A stretch of DNA of 64,000 nt from Acidobacteriaceae bacterium (lineage in GTDB: Bacteria; Acidobacteriota; Terriglobia; Terriglobales; Acidobacteriaceae): positions 78,315-142,314 of the forward strand of contig PLGG01000046.1 of assembly GCA_003138515.1 (NCBI GenBank). Reading direction: 5' to 3'. The notes beneath the pieces are model-generated. The model saw nothing but the letters and a program-made list of their open reading frames with translations. It did not search any database and was not told where the DNA came from. Shown piece after piece: positions 18,577-27,301 of this stretch. A program made the translations under genes and the position numbers. Within the stretch, counting starts at the first letter, position 1. Each line of letters begins with the position of its first letter.

Positions 18577-20451
18577 TTATCCCTTCCCGCTCTTCCCCGC
18601 CGGCAGCGCGCTGGCGATCACCTCGGCTGCGGTCTCGTAATCTCCGAACGGCGCGCTCACCTGCACGCCCTGCACCAACGGCCTCACCGCTGCGAGCATC
18701 TCCTGGGCTATCTTGATTCCCTCGGCCCGCGCGGCTTCGGGTGTTTCAGCTTGCGCCATGCGCAGCATGATCTCCTCGGGCATCGCGACCCTCAGGTCGT
18801 TCTTCATATACTCCGCGTTGCGCAGGCTGGTCAGCGGCCAGATGCCCGCGATCGCCGGAATGCGGTGGTCCTTAATCCGCTCCAGAAACTCCTCCAGCAG
18901 GCGCAGGTCGAAGACCGCTTGCGTGATCACGTACTCGGCGCCCGCCTCCACTTTGTAGGCGAACCGGCGCAATTCATTTTCAAGATCCGGCACGCCCGGG
19001 TTTGCCGCCACGCCGATAGTAAAGTTGGTGCTCGCGCCGATGGAGTTCGATCCGATGTCGAGACCATGATTCAGCCGCCGCGCGATGTTTACCAATCCGA
19101 TGGAATCCACGTCAAAGACAGCAGACGCATCAGGATAATTTCCCTGCCTGGGCGGATCGCCGGTTACACAAAGAATATTGCGCAACCCGATCGACGAAGA
19201 GCCCAGCAAGTCCGACTGGATCGACAGCAGGTTGCGATCGCGGCAGGTGTAATGCAGAATCGTCTCCATCCCCGTGTGCTGCTGAATCTGGATGCAGAGA
19301 CTCTGCCCGCTCATCCGCGCCGATGCCTGCGCCGCATCGTAGACGTCGATGGCGTCCACGCCCAGCCGCGCCATCAGCGCGGCGCCCTCGATCTCCTTCG
19401 CGCAATCGATGCCTCGCGGCGGCACAAACTCCACCATGGTGATGAACTTGCCTTCGGCAATCATCGCGCCAAGGCGCGAACGTTGCGCCAGCGGCGCAGG
19501 CGGCGTCTCCTTGCTCACTTCCGGCGTTGCGTCTTTCCCCGCAACGTGCGCCTGTTCGTCGATCGCCCTTATGGCCTGCCTCATCGCCCGAATATGATTC
19601 GGCGTGGTGCCGCAGCAGCCGCCTACGATCTGCACTCCCGCCGCGATCGCTTTGCGCGCGAAGCTGGCCATGTATTCCGGCGAGCACAGGTAGATGTTCC
19701 GTCCATCCACCGCCCGTGGCATGCCGGCGTTGGGCATGGCGGCCAGCGGCAGCGCCGTTGCCGCGCGCATCTGTTCAATCGCAGTCAACACCGTGGCAGG
19801 TCCCGTCGAGCAGTTCACTCCCACGGCCCCCGCGCCCCACTCGGTCAGCAATGCTGCCGCCTGCGCTGCCGAGGAGCCATCCAGGCACTCGCTCTCGTCG
19901 TCTACCGTCACCATCACCAGCACTGGAAGTTCCGGGGCCACCGCCTTCGCCGCTTCCAGAGCCTCGCGCGCCTCATTCAAGGCCGGCATCGTCTCAACAA
20001 TCAGCAGGTCGACGCCGCTTTTCTTGAGGATGCCAATCTGCTCCGCGAAAGCCGCGCGCGCTTCATCCAGACCGGTCTTGCCCAACGGCTCCAGTCGCAC
20101 GCCCAATGGTCCCACCGCACCAGCCACCCAGGCCTCGCCGCCTTGCCGTTCCTTCAGACGTTCTACAGCCTGCCGCGCCAGCCGCACGCCCGCCGCGTTG
20201 ATCTCCTCCACCTTTGCGCCCAACCCGTGACGAGTCAAGCGAAAGCGGTTCGCGCCGAATGTATTGGTTTCAAGAATCTCCGCTCCCGCCTGCAGATATT
20301 CCTCGTGTATTCCAAGGATCAGGTTGGGGTCCGAGAGGTTCAACTCGTCGTAGCTTCGATTCGTAAACACGCCTCGCGCATTCAGCAACGTGCCCATAGC
20401 TCCGTCGGCGAGCACCGGGCGGTCAGCGAAAATCTCGGCAAACCGGCTCAT
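18577..20451 (-). CDS. Bifunctional homocysteine S-methyltransferase / methylenetetrahydrofolate reductase
   Basis: A 624-residue two-domain protein of the YitJ type. Residues about 1-290 form the homocysteine methyltransferase barrel: [13 protein letters not shown] at the start, zinc Cys in VGVNCSTGP near 205 and the Cys pair in [12 protein letters not shown] near 275. Residues about 320-620 form the FAD-dependent MTHFR barrel ([44 protein letters not shown]). It could regenerate methyl-folate and transfer the methyl group to homocysteine, using S-methylmethionine or methyl-THF as donor. It lacks the cobalamin domain of full MetH. Confidence 0.93.
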   Translation of the reverse strand: MSRFAEIFADRPVLADGAMGTLLNARGVFTNRSYDELNLSDPNLILGIHEEYLQAGAEILETNTFGANRFRLTRHGLGAKVEEINAAGVRLARQAVERLKERQGGEAWVAGAVGPLGVRLEPLGKTGLDEARAAFAEQIGILKKSGVDLLIVETMPALNEAREALEAAKAVAPELPVLVMVTVDDESECLDGSSAAQAAALLTEWGAGAVGVNCSTGPATVLTAIEQMRAATALPLAAMPNAGMPRAVDGRNIYLCSPEYMASFARKAIAAGVQIVGGCCGTTPNHIRAMRQAIRAIDEQAHVAGKDATPEVSKETPPAPLAQRSRLGAMIAEGKFITMVEFVPPRGIDCAKEIEGAALMARLGVDAIDVYDAAQASARMSGQSLCIQIQQHTGMETILHYTCRDRNLLSIQSDLLGSSSIGLRNILCVTGDPPRQGNYPDASAVFDVDSIGLVNIARRLNHGLDIGSNSIGASTNFTIGVAANPGVPDLENELRRFAYKVEAGAEYVITQAVFDLRLLEEFLERIKDHRIPAIAGIWPLTSLRNAEYMKNDLRVAMPEEIMLRMAQAETPEAARAEGIKIAQEMLAAVRPLVQGVQVSAPFGDYETAAEVIASALPAGKSGKG

Positions 20452-20741
20452 TCTGTTGTCATGCTATCGCATCGCCAGCGTGGTTGTATCCACCGGTTGC
20501 GCCGTCCGAAAGGCAATCGCGCGTCCGCCCTGCGCCACCACCGGGCGTTTCTCGCAAGTGCCTTCGTGTCCTCAGACTATGCCCGCCAAAGGTCCGGGCC
20601 GCTTTGTTATACTTCGGGAGTCATCGCCTGCGTGGAAACCGGTTCGGGCCAACGAGTTTTTAAGCCTCTCCGTGTGCCAATAACGCCATTCATTCGTCGA
20701 CGTTGCGGATTGTTGCGCGCGATCAACCGAGGGTTGGAAAT

Positions 20742-22277
20742 TTGAAGAGCAGAAGTCTTATCCTGAGCGTCGGCGTAGCCTTGGCGGCAGCCGCCGTGTT
20801 GGCCGGTTGCGGCAAAACCTACTACTTTGACGGCCGCGTTCTGCCGCCCAGCAAGCTCGTCAACCGCGTCATGATCGCCATCCAGAACCCCGGCGCCACG
20901 AACAAGGGCCTTCTCCAAATCGTCGACGCTTTTTACGACACGCGAGGCGGCTTTAACGGCACGCCAACCTCCTTCTCAATCGCTGGTTATAGCGGCGCAT
21001 TGCCCATCACCATCCAGAACATGCCCGAGGAACAGCTCGGCGCCGTGTACGGAGCCGGCGACGGAACATACAACTTGATCGACTACGCGGCCGAAAAGGC
21101 TGCCGGAGGCGTCGGCGGACTGAACGGTAGTTCGTCCAGCGTCTTCATTACCCGCAACAAGTTCTATGCCTTTGCCGCCAGCCAGGCCTCGAACGTCCTC
21201 ACCGTTGTAAACCAGAGCCTCGGCTCGTCGACACCCCTGAGTCTCCCCGGTGTTTACCGAGTCAGCGTGAACCTCGGAGGATCCGCCGCGCTTGCCTTTG
21301 TCCAGAACTCCAACTATGCATACTACCCACGGCTACTTTCGACCGCGCAGACGATTTCTTTCTCCGGAGGGCCCTCAACCTGGCCCAAAGCCGCCGTCGA
21401 CTGCCAGCCGCTGAATGCGCCTACGTGGTGCCTCTTCCAGATGCAAAGCCCAGACCACACCGACGCGACCGGCAACTACTATGGCGCTCCCCTCACCTTT
21501 GATCACCCCATCAAGGCTGTCTTTTCCTCCGATGGAAGCACCGCATATATTTTGAGCTGCGGGCCCGAGTGCGGAGGCTCCAAGGCGTCCATCTCTCTTG
21601 TGCCGGTTGCGCCGCTGATCTTTCTTCAGGGTCAGCAGTCTGGCTTTCTGCCATGTAACCTTGCTCCTGCTCCATGCAACCCCAGCGACCTCAATATCCA
21701 CGTTTCTGCAATGATCAATATCCCAGTCCCCGGTGGCGCAAGCAACGCATTGGTCGATCAGTCGACGATGTACGTCGTCGGCCAGTGCCCGGAGTCGACG
21801 AGCGCCTTTGGCCAGTGCCAGAGTGCGCCCTCCAGCCAAACCTACTGGGGCGGCAACCTGACGGTGGTCAACCTGGCCAATAACACCGCTGGCAGCCCGG
21901 TTGCCATCAGTGATGGCCAGCCCGGCGCAACCAGCCGGATGATCGAGGCCGACGACAATACCCTGTGGATCGCAATGACCGGGTGCACCGCCGGCGTTCG
22001 CTACGCCACGAACCCCACCAGCGGTTATGGCTGCCTGACGATGTACAACACTTCTACACAAAAGGTTGTGCTTCTCGAGCCATACATTGGCAACGCGACC
22101 GGCATCGCTGCCGTCACCGGCTTGCACAAGCTTTATGCGGCTGAGGGCGGTCAGGTCTACATCTACTCCACTACCGACGGTTCGTCGATCGACAACCAAT
22201 ACGTGACAGTGACCGGCACGGCCTACGACGTCGCGTACATGGACGCAATCACAGATACCGACAATACCGTCTACTAG
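20742..22277 (+). CDS. Exported lipoprotein of unknown function
   Basis: A protein of about 511 residues with a lipoprotein signal: KSRSLILSVGVALAAAAVLAGCGK, where the Cys after LAG would be lipidated. The best start is TTG 20742, which puts the basic residues directly before the hydrophobic core; the upstream frame from 20703 lacks a signal at its N-terminus. The mature part is rich in Ser, Thr, Asn and Gly with repeated beta-strand patterns (SSVFITRNKFYAFAAS, TMYVVGQCPES, LWIAMTGC), suggesting a beta-propeller of the YncE-like kind often found on acidobacterial surfaces. No catalytic motif is seen and its role is unknown. Confidence 0.75.
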   Translation: MKSRSLILSVGVALAAAAVLAGCGKTYYFDGRVLPPSKLVNRVMIAIQNPGATNKGLLQIVDAFYDTRGGFNGTPTSFSIAGYSGALPITIQNMPEEQLGAVYGAGDGTYNLIDYAAEKAAGGVGGLNGSSSSVFITRNKFYAFAASQASNVLTVVNQSLGSSTPLSLPGVYRVSVNLGGSAALAFVQNSNYAYYPRLLSTAQTISFSGGPSTWPKAAVDCQPLNAPTWCLFQMQSPDHTDATGNYYGAPLTFDHPIKAVFSSDGSTAYILSCGPECGGSKASISLVPVAPLIFLQGQQSGFLPCNLAPAPCNPSDLNIHVSAMINIPVPGGASNALVDQSTMYVVGQCPESTSAFGQCQSAPSSQTYWGGNLTVVNLANNTAGSPVAISDGQPGATSRMIEADDNTLWIAMTGCTAGVRYATNPTSGYGCLTMYNTSTQKVVLLEPYIGNATGIAAVTGLHKLYAAEGGQVYIYSTTDGSSIDNQYVTVTGTAYDVAYMDAITDTDNTVY

Positions 22278-22311
22278 GGTCTGTTTACACGATGAGCATA
22301 CCCTGACTCCG

Positions 22312-23043
22312 ATGCACGCTGAGGCAATCGAATTCCGAGCTGACATCCTTGCGATCGCCGCCCACCGCGACGATGTGGAACAGACTTGCGGAGGAACCCT
22401 GCTCCGAATGGCTGCGCGCGGACTGCGCACGGCAATCCTCGATTTGACCCAGGGTGAAGCCGGCACGCGCGGCACCGCCGCCGATCGCGCCCGCGAGGCC
22501 GAGGAAGCCGCCCGCATCCTCGGAGTCGGCTTGCGTCAGGCGCTCGACTTCCCCGACGGCGCACTCGCCAACACCCTTGAGAATCGCATCGCCATCGCGC
22601 GCATTCTCCGGCAGCTCCGTCCCCGCGTCGTCATTCTTCCTTACTGGCAGGCGCGCCACCCTGACCACGCCATTACTGCCACCCTCGGCTATGAAGCTTG
22701 CTTCCTCTCCGGCCTGAAGAAAATCGAAACAGACTCAGATCCGCACCGCCCGTTCAAGATCGTCTACGCCAGCCTGTACGCCGACGTGCGCCCCAGTTTC
22801 ATCGTCGACATCACACCTTTCGTCGAGCAGCGCCATCAGGCCCTCATGGCCTACCGCTCGCAATACGCGAATCAATCCGCGGGCACAGGCCTCTTCGTTC
22901 CCGAAGAGGAGATTCGCGAGCGCACTTTTGCCGAGGCGCGCCATTACGGCCTCCTCGCCGGCGTGCGCTACGGCGAGCCCTTCGTGCAAAAAGAAGTCGG
23001 CCTCGTCGACGACCTGACCCTCTTGCCCGTGCAAACGCTCTAA
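22312..23043 (+). CDS. bshB1: Bacillithiol biosynthesis deacetylase BshB1
   Basis: A 243-residue PIG-L/LmbE-family zinc deacetylase. It would remove acetyl from GlcNAc-malate in bacillithiol synthesis. The zinc motif is AHRDD (H18, D20, D21), a variant of the usual AHPDD with Arg in place of Pro. The second zinc His is in RHPDHAIT near residue 120. LTQGEAGTRGTAADRAREAEEAARILG and AYRSQYAN are hallmarks of BshB1. It is followed by a convergent small gene and, beyond that, by a stray second copy of its last 25 codons. Confidence 0.93.
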   Translation: MHAEAIEFRADILAIAAHRDDVEQTCGGTLLRMAARGLRTAILDLTQGEAGTRGTAADRAREAEEAARILGVGLRQALDFPDGALANTLENRIAIARILRQLRPRVVILPYWQARHPDHAITATLGYEACFLSGLKKIETDSDPHRPFKIVYASLYADVRPSFIVDITPFVEQRHQALMAYRSQYANQSAGTGLFVPEEEIRERTFAEARHYGLLAGVRYGEPFVQKEVGLVDDLTLLPVQTL

Positions 23044-23070
23044 ACCGGCCGCCCCCCCTCGCGTTCAGTT

Positions 23071-23706
23071 CTAGGCACCACGATAAGTGAATTCGCTGAG
23101 TCTCCCCTGGAAATCGAAGACCAGCAGAAACTCGTCGCTATCCCAGGAAAAAGTACTCTTCTCCTGCGATCCGCCCTGGACCATGCTCATGTTATCAGCT
23201 ACTTGACTTCCGCGAATGAGCACTGTGTCATGAACTTCGCCCGGTAATTGCATTGAGCTCACGAAGCTGGAAAAGTGAATCGCCCCGAAGCTCGTGGCAG
23301 CGTCAAGCGGACCGAGAATCGCTTCGACCTCAGCGACAGTCATGCCCTGCTTAAGACGGACGAAGTTTGCCCGCCTCTGTTCACGCAGGGCTCGCTGCTG
23401 CGCCTCGGCGGCCTCTCGATCTGCGAGCCGCTTCTGCAGCAAAGCTCTGGCAGAGGCAGCGATTGAGGACTCGGTCTTGGGATCCTCTGACACGGAGCTT
23501 AGTGTGGAATCCGGCAGAAACGGTAGCACAGCAACACATTCCGAATTGTCTTTGCAATGCTGGATCTCCTTCAGCAGCTTCTCGCACGCTTTTTCGTCAT
23601 GACCGCTGCATCTCTGAGCGAGCGGGTCGAGACTGTTCGATCCGGCGCTCGCCAGTGCAGGAAAGGCAACCAAGGCGACAGCGACTATGAAATGGCAAAT
23701 GCGCAT
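23071..23706 (-). CDS. Exported protein with SmpA/OmlA-like C-terminal motif
   Basis: A 211-residue secreted or periplasmic protein. Its signal peptide is MRICHFIVAVALVAFPALASAG, starting at ATG 23706; a longer frame upstream has no signal. A central helical, charged stretch (LLQKRLADREAAEAQQRAL) leads into LKQGMTVAEVEAILGP near residue 125, the pattern of SmpA/OmlA/BamE-like modules that begin with a turn and helix, followed by beta strands. Four Cys residues lie between the signal and the helix. It interrupts a region where bshB1 and a remnant of bshB1 flank it, so it may have arrived with a duplication. Function unknown. Confidence 0.7.
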   Translation of the reverse strand: MRICHFIVAVALVAFPALASAGSNSLDPLAQRCSGHDEKACEKLLKEIQHCKDNSECVAVLPFLPDSTLSSVSEDPKTESSIAASARALLQKRLADREAAEAQQRALREQRRANFVRLKQGMTVAEVEAILGPLDAATSFGAIHFSSFVSSMQLPGEVHDTVLIRGSQVADNMSMVQGGSQEKSTFSWDSDEFLLVFDFQGRLSEFTYRGA

Positions 23707-23928
23707 CGACTCTCCTTCAGTGCCGGTTCTTCCACCTGATCTCAAAGAGAACTCGATTCTGCCGAGAATCTCCCAAAGCAGTCGCCCCGCACGAAGTGTA
23801 TCTTCTTTGCGGCAAACCAAAGGCCACAAGAGGTAAGTTTCTGTGGAAATGCAAGTGCAAGAGGCCGGATACGCTGTTCCCTGAATCACGAACCGCAATC
23901 CTTCCAATTCAATTTCGCGTATGCCGGT

Positions 23929-24003
23929 TACGGCGAGCCATTTGTTAAGAAAGAAGTCGGCCTCGTCGACGACCTGACACTCGTGCCCGTCCAATCGGTC
24001 TAA
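23929..24003 (+). pseudogene. Remnant copy of the bshB1 3' end
   Basis: Twenty-four sense codons plus TAA encode YGEPFVKKEVGLVDDLTL and VPVQSV, matching the C-terminus of the intact BshB1 (YGEPFVQKEVGLVDDLTL, LPVQTL) with four substitutions. Upstream of 23929 the similarity stops, so no deacetylase domain remains. Most differences are synonymous or conservative, so the fragment probably descends from a formerly intact second copy or from a duplicated segment. Confidence 0.75.
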
Positions 24004-24039
24004 AATGGATGGCGGCATTGTCTCAGAAGGGTTGTATTC

Positions 24040-25578
24040 ATGATTCCGATCAGCCGCCGCCAATTTCTAGCCACTTCCGCACTGACCTTCGCCGCTACGC
24101 GCCTTCGCGCGCAGGATCGAAAACAGATCCAGGTCAATCTCGTCATTCCAGCCGAGGCCGCGGGCGCGCACATGCCCACTGACTTCGTCGGCCTCTCCTA
24201 CGAGGTCGAACAGCTTGCAGATCCGGCTTTCTTCTCTCCGAAAAACGCCGTGTTGATTCGCGCATTCAAGGCTCTTTCTCCGCGCGGTGTCTTGCGCTTG
24301 GGCGGTAACACCGGCGAATTCGGCTGGTGGAAAGCCACGCCCGACTCTCCTGAGCCCGCGCATCCGAAGACTCGCGAAGTGGTTGGCGAGCCCAGGGCCA
24401 ACTACTATGCGGTGACTCCTGAAGCGATCCGCAACCTCGCCGCTTTCCTCGAAGCAACCGGCTGGACCTGCCTCTACGGCATCAATATGGGAACCAACAC
24501 TCCCGCCCGCGCCGCCGAGGAAACCGAATTCGCCGCCAAGACTCTCGGCTCGCGCCTGCAATACTTCCAGATCGGGAATGAAGCTGACCTGTTTAGCCGC
24601 CACCTGCGCGATCCCCAAACCTGGTCCGCCAAAACCTACCTGACCGAGTGGCTCACTCTCGCGCGCGCCGTCGCCGCTCGCGTGCCTCAGGCCAGCTTCG
24701 GGATGCCCGACATTGCATCCAACATGTCCTGGCTGACCGAGATCGCCGATGCTTGGGGTTCAGTCGAAAACCCTCCGCACGTGACGACTCTTACGCACCA
24801 CTATTACTTCGGCGGCCCGGCCACCAATCCCGACGTCAACATCCCCAACTTGCTTAAGCCCGCAACCATTGCTAAGGTCCAGGGCATGGCGGATACAGCT
24901 CGATCATCCGCCGCGAAAATGGGCATCCGCGTTCGCATGACCGAAGGCAACACCTGCTATCGCGGCGGCAAGCAGGGAGTCTCTGATGTCTTTGCGGCTG
25001 CTCTCTGGTCGGCCGATTACTCGCTCTTCCTCGCCGCCAACAACTATTCCGGCATCAATTTGCATGGCGGCAGCGGTATGTCCGTGGCAAATGGTCTTGG
25101 CGGGCTCCTGCCCGGCGACGTGATGCTCAAGGATCAGGGAGCTACCCCGGAGCAAATCGCGACACACCCGCACCCGTTCTACACGCCCATCGCATCCTTT
25201 GGCTCGGACTACGTTCTGGAACCGGTTGCCTACGGCCTCAAGTTCGCTGGTTCGTTCAGTGGAGGCTCATTCATCCAGGCCGATCTCTCCTCCGAGCTTC
25301 AGGCCGCCGGCATCAATGCCACTGCCTACGCGGCAAAGATTGCGCGCGGACAATTATCTGTTATTGTGTTGAATAAAGACATGGAAAATGATCTCGTTCT
25401 TCGCCTGGATTTTGCCGCTGCCAAATCAGCAGCGGTGGAGATCGAGACGTTGCACGCGCCGTCGGTCGAGAGCCGTGAAGCTCACATCACGCGAGCGGTG
25501 AATCCCGGCCAGCTCAGGAACGGAAAGTTCACTGTCGTCGTTCCTCATGCCTCCGCTCTTCGAATCACCGTAATTTGA
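24040..25578 (+). CDS. Tat-exported glycoside hydrolase, GH79-like
   Basis: A 512-residue exported protein. The N-terminus has a twin-arginine signal (SRRQFLATSALTFAATRLRAQ). The fold matches the GH-A clan barrel of the GH79 beta-glucuronidase group: GLSYEVEQLADPAFF, RGVLRLGGNTGEFGWW, the acid/base pair region YFQIGNEADLF near residue 178 (NE), and RMTEGNTCYRGG near 305 with the candidate nucleophile Glu. It ends with a beta-sandwich domain. A role in removing uronic or related sugars from plant or extracellular polysaccharide is likely. Substrate specificity is inferred only. Confidence 0.75.
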   Translation: MIPISRRQFLATSALTFAATRLRAQDRKQIQVNLVIPAEAAGAHMPTDFVGLSYEVEQLADPAFFSPKNAVLIRAFKALSPRGVLRLGGNTGEFGWWKATPDSPEPAHPKTREVVGEPRANYYAVTPEAIRNLAAFLEATGWTCLYGINMGTNTPARAAEETEFAAKTLGSRLQYFQIGNEADLFSRHLRDPQTWSAKTYLTEWLTLARAVAARVPQASFGMPDIASNMSWLTEIADAWGSVENPPHVTTLTHHYYFGGPATNPDVNIPNLLKPATIAKVQGMADTARSSAAKMGIRVRMTEGNTCYRGGKQGVSDVFAAALWSADYSLFLAANNYSGINLHGGSGMSVANGLGGLLPGDVMLKDQGATPEQIATHPHPFYTPIASFGSDYVLEPVAYGLKFAGSFSGGSFIQADLSSELQAAGINATAYAAKIARGQLSVIVLNKDMENDLVLRLDFAAAKSAAVEIETLHAPSVESREAHITRAVNPGQLRNGKFTVVVPHASALRITVI

Positions 25579-25749
25579 TCGATTCAAAGATCAGCACCGG
25601 CCGCCTTGAGTAACTTGAAGTTTCGTCCACACTTGCCATTGCTTTCCCTGCAGTATTCCCCATCAAGCGTTGTTGCCGTTCATCGCATTGCATTCTGTAC
25701 GTGCGCCAGGTTTGGACGGCAGAAGATGCCGCTGATTGGGAGAAAGCCG

Positions 25750-26499
25750 ATGCCGCAGACCTGGAATCCTGAATCCTACGGCCGCGATGGTGCATTCGTT
25801 CACGAATTGGCTGGGGGCGTGCTCGAGTGGCTCGCCGCCGAACCTGGCGAGCGCATCCTCGACCTTGGCTGCGGCGACGGACAACTGACGAAACGGATTG
25901 CCGATACCGGCGCCAGCGTCGTCGGCGTCGACGCTTCTCGTCAGATGGTAGCTGCGGCGCGCGCTCGGGGAATAAAGGCCGACAATGGACCCGCCGAGAA
26001 GCTGCCCTACCCCGACCACATCTTCGAAGCTGTCTTTTCCAATGCTGCATTGCACTGGATCCGCGGCCAGGACGAGATGCTCACTCAGGTGCGACGCGTG
26101 CTGCGCCCCGGCGGCCGTTTTGTTGCGGAGATGGGCGGGCACGGAAACATCGCTGCCATACGTGTCGCTTTCTCGGCCGTCGTCGCGCGCCATGGATTTG
26201 CCTCGCTCGGCGATCGAGGCAACTACTATCCCACTGCGGAAACCTACAAACGCCGGCTGGAGCGCCACGGCTTTGCGATTCAAAAACTCATTCTCTTCCC
26301 TCGCCCCACTTTGCTGAATAATGGTGGCATGACCGGGTGGCTGAACACCTTCTACCGCGGCGCCCTCGACTCTCTGCCAGAGCAACTGCGCGAAACTGTC
26401 CTCAAAGAAACCGTGGCCCTGCTCGCTCCGGCCCTGCACGATCACGATGGCCGCTGGACCGCGGATTACGTGCGGCTGCGCTTCATCGCAACCGTTTGA
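25750..26499 (+). CDS. SAM-dependent methyltransferase (class I)
   Basis: A 249-residue class I methyltransferase. Motif I is RILDLGCGDGQLTKRIA near residue 35, the acidic end of strand 2 is VVGVDASRQM, and motif post-I/II is seen in FEAVFSNAALHWI, followed by LRPGGRFVAEMGG. The arrangement resembles trans-aconitate methyltransferases and other small-molecule enzymes. ATG 25750 is chosen because GGGAGA lies 8 bases upstream; the open frame continues to 25606 without a convincing site. The substrate is unknown. Confidence 0.85.
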   Translation: MPQTWNPESYGRDGAFVHELAGGVLEWLAAEPGERILDLGCGDGQLTKRIADTGASVVGVDASRQMVAAARARGIKADNGPAEKLPYPDHIFEAVFSNAALHWIRGQDEMLTQVRRVLRPGGRFVAEMGGHGNIAAIRVAFSAVVARHGFASLGDRGNYYPTAETYKRRLERHGFAIQKLILFPRPTLLNNGGMTGWLNTFYRGALDSLPEQLRETVLKETVALLAPALHDHDGRWTADYVRLRFIATV

Positions 26500-26643
26500 A
26501 ACTCATCCATCCAGCGCGAGCCGGCAACTGTTCGAGTAAGTCACCGTATAAGTTAAAAGTTATTCGCCAATAAATATTTCTTGAAACCCCTTGCATTTCT
26601 TCGGAACTTATGGCACAGTAATCACTGCGTAGGAGAACGCCCG

Positions 26644-26736
26644 ATGATCGTCAAAACGCAAAACTCGATGCGTAGGCTGGGATGGCTCGAACTGAGCTCA
26701 ACCGGCCGCCGGGCGCGGTTTTTCTATCTGCCGTAG
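26644..26736 (+). CDS. Possible 30-residue leader peptide upstream of the Y RNA array
   Basis: ATG 26644 is preceded by AGGAGA with good spacing and opens a 30-codon frame (begins MIVKTQNSMRRLGWLEL, ends ARFFYLP). It is strongly basic and resembles no family I know. It lies 48 bases before the first RNA unit, so it could be a small protein, a leader peptide or chance. A 6-bp inverted repeat (26704-26709 with 26743-26748) spans its 3' end. Confidence 0.3.
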   Translation: MIVKTQNSMRRLGWLELSSTGRRARFFYLP

Positions 26737-26783
26737 TCCCTTGCGGCCAACCTCCTGCGTATCCCGCATAACCGTTGATTCAT

Positions 26784-26851
26784 CCCGAGTGGCGTAGAAG
26801 CCAGCTTCATCGCCTTGACAACGCTACGCTGTCTTCGTCTGTTCCCTCGGG
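26784..26851 (+). ncRNA. Y RNA-like unit 1, minimal hairpin without tRNA-like domain
   Basis: The outer stem is CCCGAG (26784-26789) with CTCGGG (26846-26851). It keeps the array motifs TGGCGTAG after the 5' strand and TGTTCCC before the 3' strand. An inner 9-position stem (26797-26805 with 26828-26836) has one C-T mismatch at the same place as in the next unit. The loop is 22 bases and holds no T-arm or D-arm. At 68 bases it is half the length of the others. It could be a stand-alone Ro ligand or a decayed unit. Confidence 0.5.
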
Positions 26852-26883
26852 GAATGTCGCGCTGAGTTAGTCTCTTCCTTTTC

Positions 26884-26911
26884 TTGTTTTGGCGCCGCGA
26901 TAAGTTATACG
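26884..26911 (+). promoter_or_regulatory. Possible sigma-70-type promoter before the array
   Basis: TTGTTT at 26884-26889 and TATACG at 26906-26911 are separated by 16 bases, about 50 bases before unit 2. This is a weak match and nothing else supports it. Confidence 0.25.
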
Positions 26912-26960
26912 GCGTCATGAGAGGACTTATGTCTCTAAGTACTACTTTGTAAGTCAATTC

Positions 26961-27089
26961 CACCGGTGGTGATGAAACGAGTTACTTCCTGCCACGAAAA
27001 GCAGGGTGAAGGAAACCCTGCAGGAGCGGGCCGTTCCTGGTTCACGCCAGAGGCGGAGCTTCTCAACTCTTTTCGCTTGTTCCCCGGTG
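26961..27089 (+). ncRNA. Y RNA-like unit 2, diverged tRNA-like domain
   Basis: The outer stem is CACCGG (26961-26966) with CCGGTG (27084-27089). The inner stem is GAAACGAGTT (26974-26983) with AACTCTTTTC (27065-27074), ten positions with a single C-T mismatch. The distal part differs from later units: a 7-bp hairpin (27001-27007 with 27015-27021) sits where a variable arm would be, and the T-arm is degenerate (CTGG, loop TTCACG, CCAG at 27037-27050). No clear D-arm is present. The 3' motif GCTTGTTCCCCGG is intact. Confidence 0.68.
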
Positions 27090-27101
27090 ACAACCTCAAC
27101 T

Positions 27102-27116
27102 GACGATCAATTCGTC
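27102..27116 (+). other. Linker mini-hairpin after unit 2
   Basis: A 5-bp stem GACGA/TCGTC with a 5-base loop is followed by an A-rich spacer. The same element recurs after units 3 and 4. Confidence 0.55.
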
Positions 27117-27130
27117 TAAAACCAAAAAAA

Positions 27131-27257
27131 GACCGGTGGCGTAGGGCGCGGTTACTTCGCCTGTTAAGCGGGATACGCGGGTTCGATTCCCGCCCGGAGC
27201 GCGAGTTCCGGTAGTTCAGTGGCAGAACGCCGTTACCGTCCCGCTTGTTCCCCGGTC
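27131..27257 (+). ncRNA. YrlA-type Y RNA, unit 3
   Basis: The outer stem is GACCGG (27131-27136) with CCGGTC (27252-27257). The 5' motif is GGTGGCGTAGG and the inner stem is CGGTTAC/GTTACCG with a U-U mismatch. The tRNA-like domain is complete and circularly permuted: T-arm GCGGG, loop TTCGATT, CCCGC (27177-27193); acceptor-like stem CCGGA/TCCGG (27194-27198 with 27207-27211) closed by an 8-base loop; TA at 27212-27213, matching U8-A9 of tRNA; and D-arm GTTC AGTGGCA GAAC (27214-27228), with the GG needed for elbow contacts. Confidence 0.88.
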
Positions 27258-27269
27258 GCAACTTCAATT

Positions 27270-27284
27270 GGCGATCGACTCGTC
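27270..27284 (+). other. Linker mini-hairpin after unit 3
   Basis: GGCGA/TCGTC, five pairs including one G-U, with a 5-base loop. It differs in sequence from its counterparts but keeps pairing. Confidence 0.55.
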
Positions 27285-27301
27285 CAAAACCAAAAGAAAC
27301 C

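Noticed and set aside
18571..20745. A 724-codon plus-strand frame opposite the methionine-pathway fusion gene.
   Set aside because: It is the complement of a well-conserved gene and reads as His/Arg-rich low-complexity protein, typical of a shadow frame in high-GC DNA.
26574..26640. A sigma-54 promoter before the array, as in the RtcR-controlled rsr operon of Salmonella.
   Set aside because: TGGCAC is followed by CTGC with 13 rather than 10 bases between the GG and GC elements, and no RtcR gene is in the window.
26704..26748. A ninth Y RNA unit closed by GGCCGC/GCGGCC.
   Set aside because: It lacks the GTGGCG and TGTTCCC motifs; only the inverted repeat is seen.
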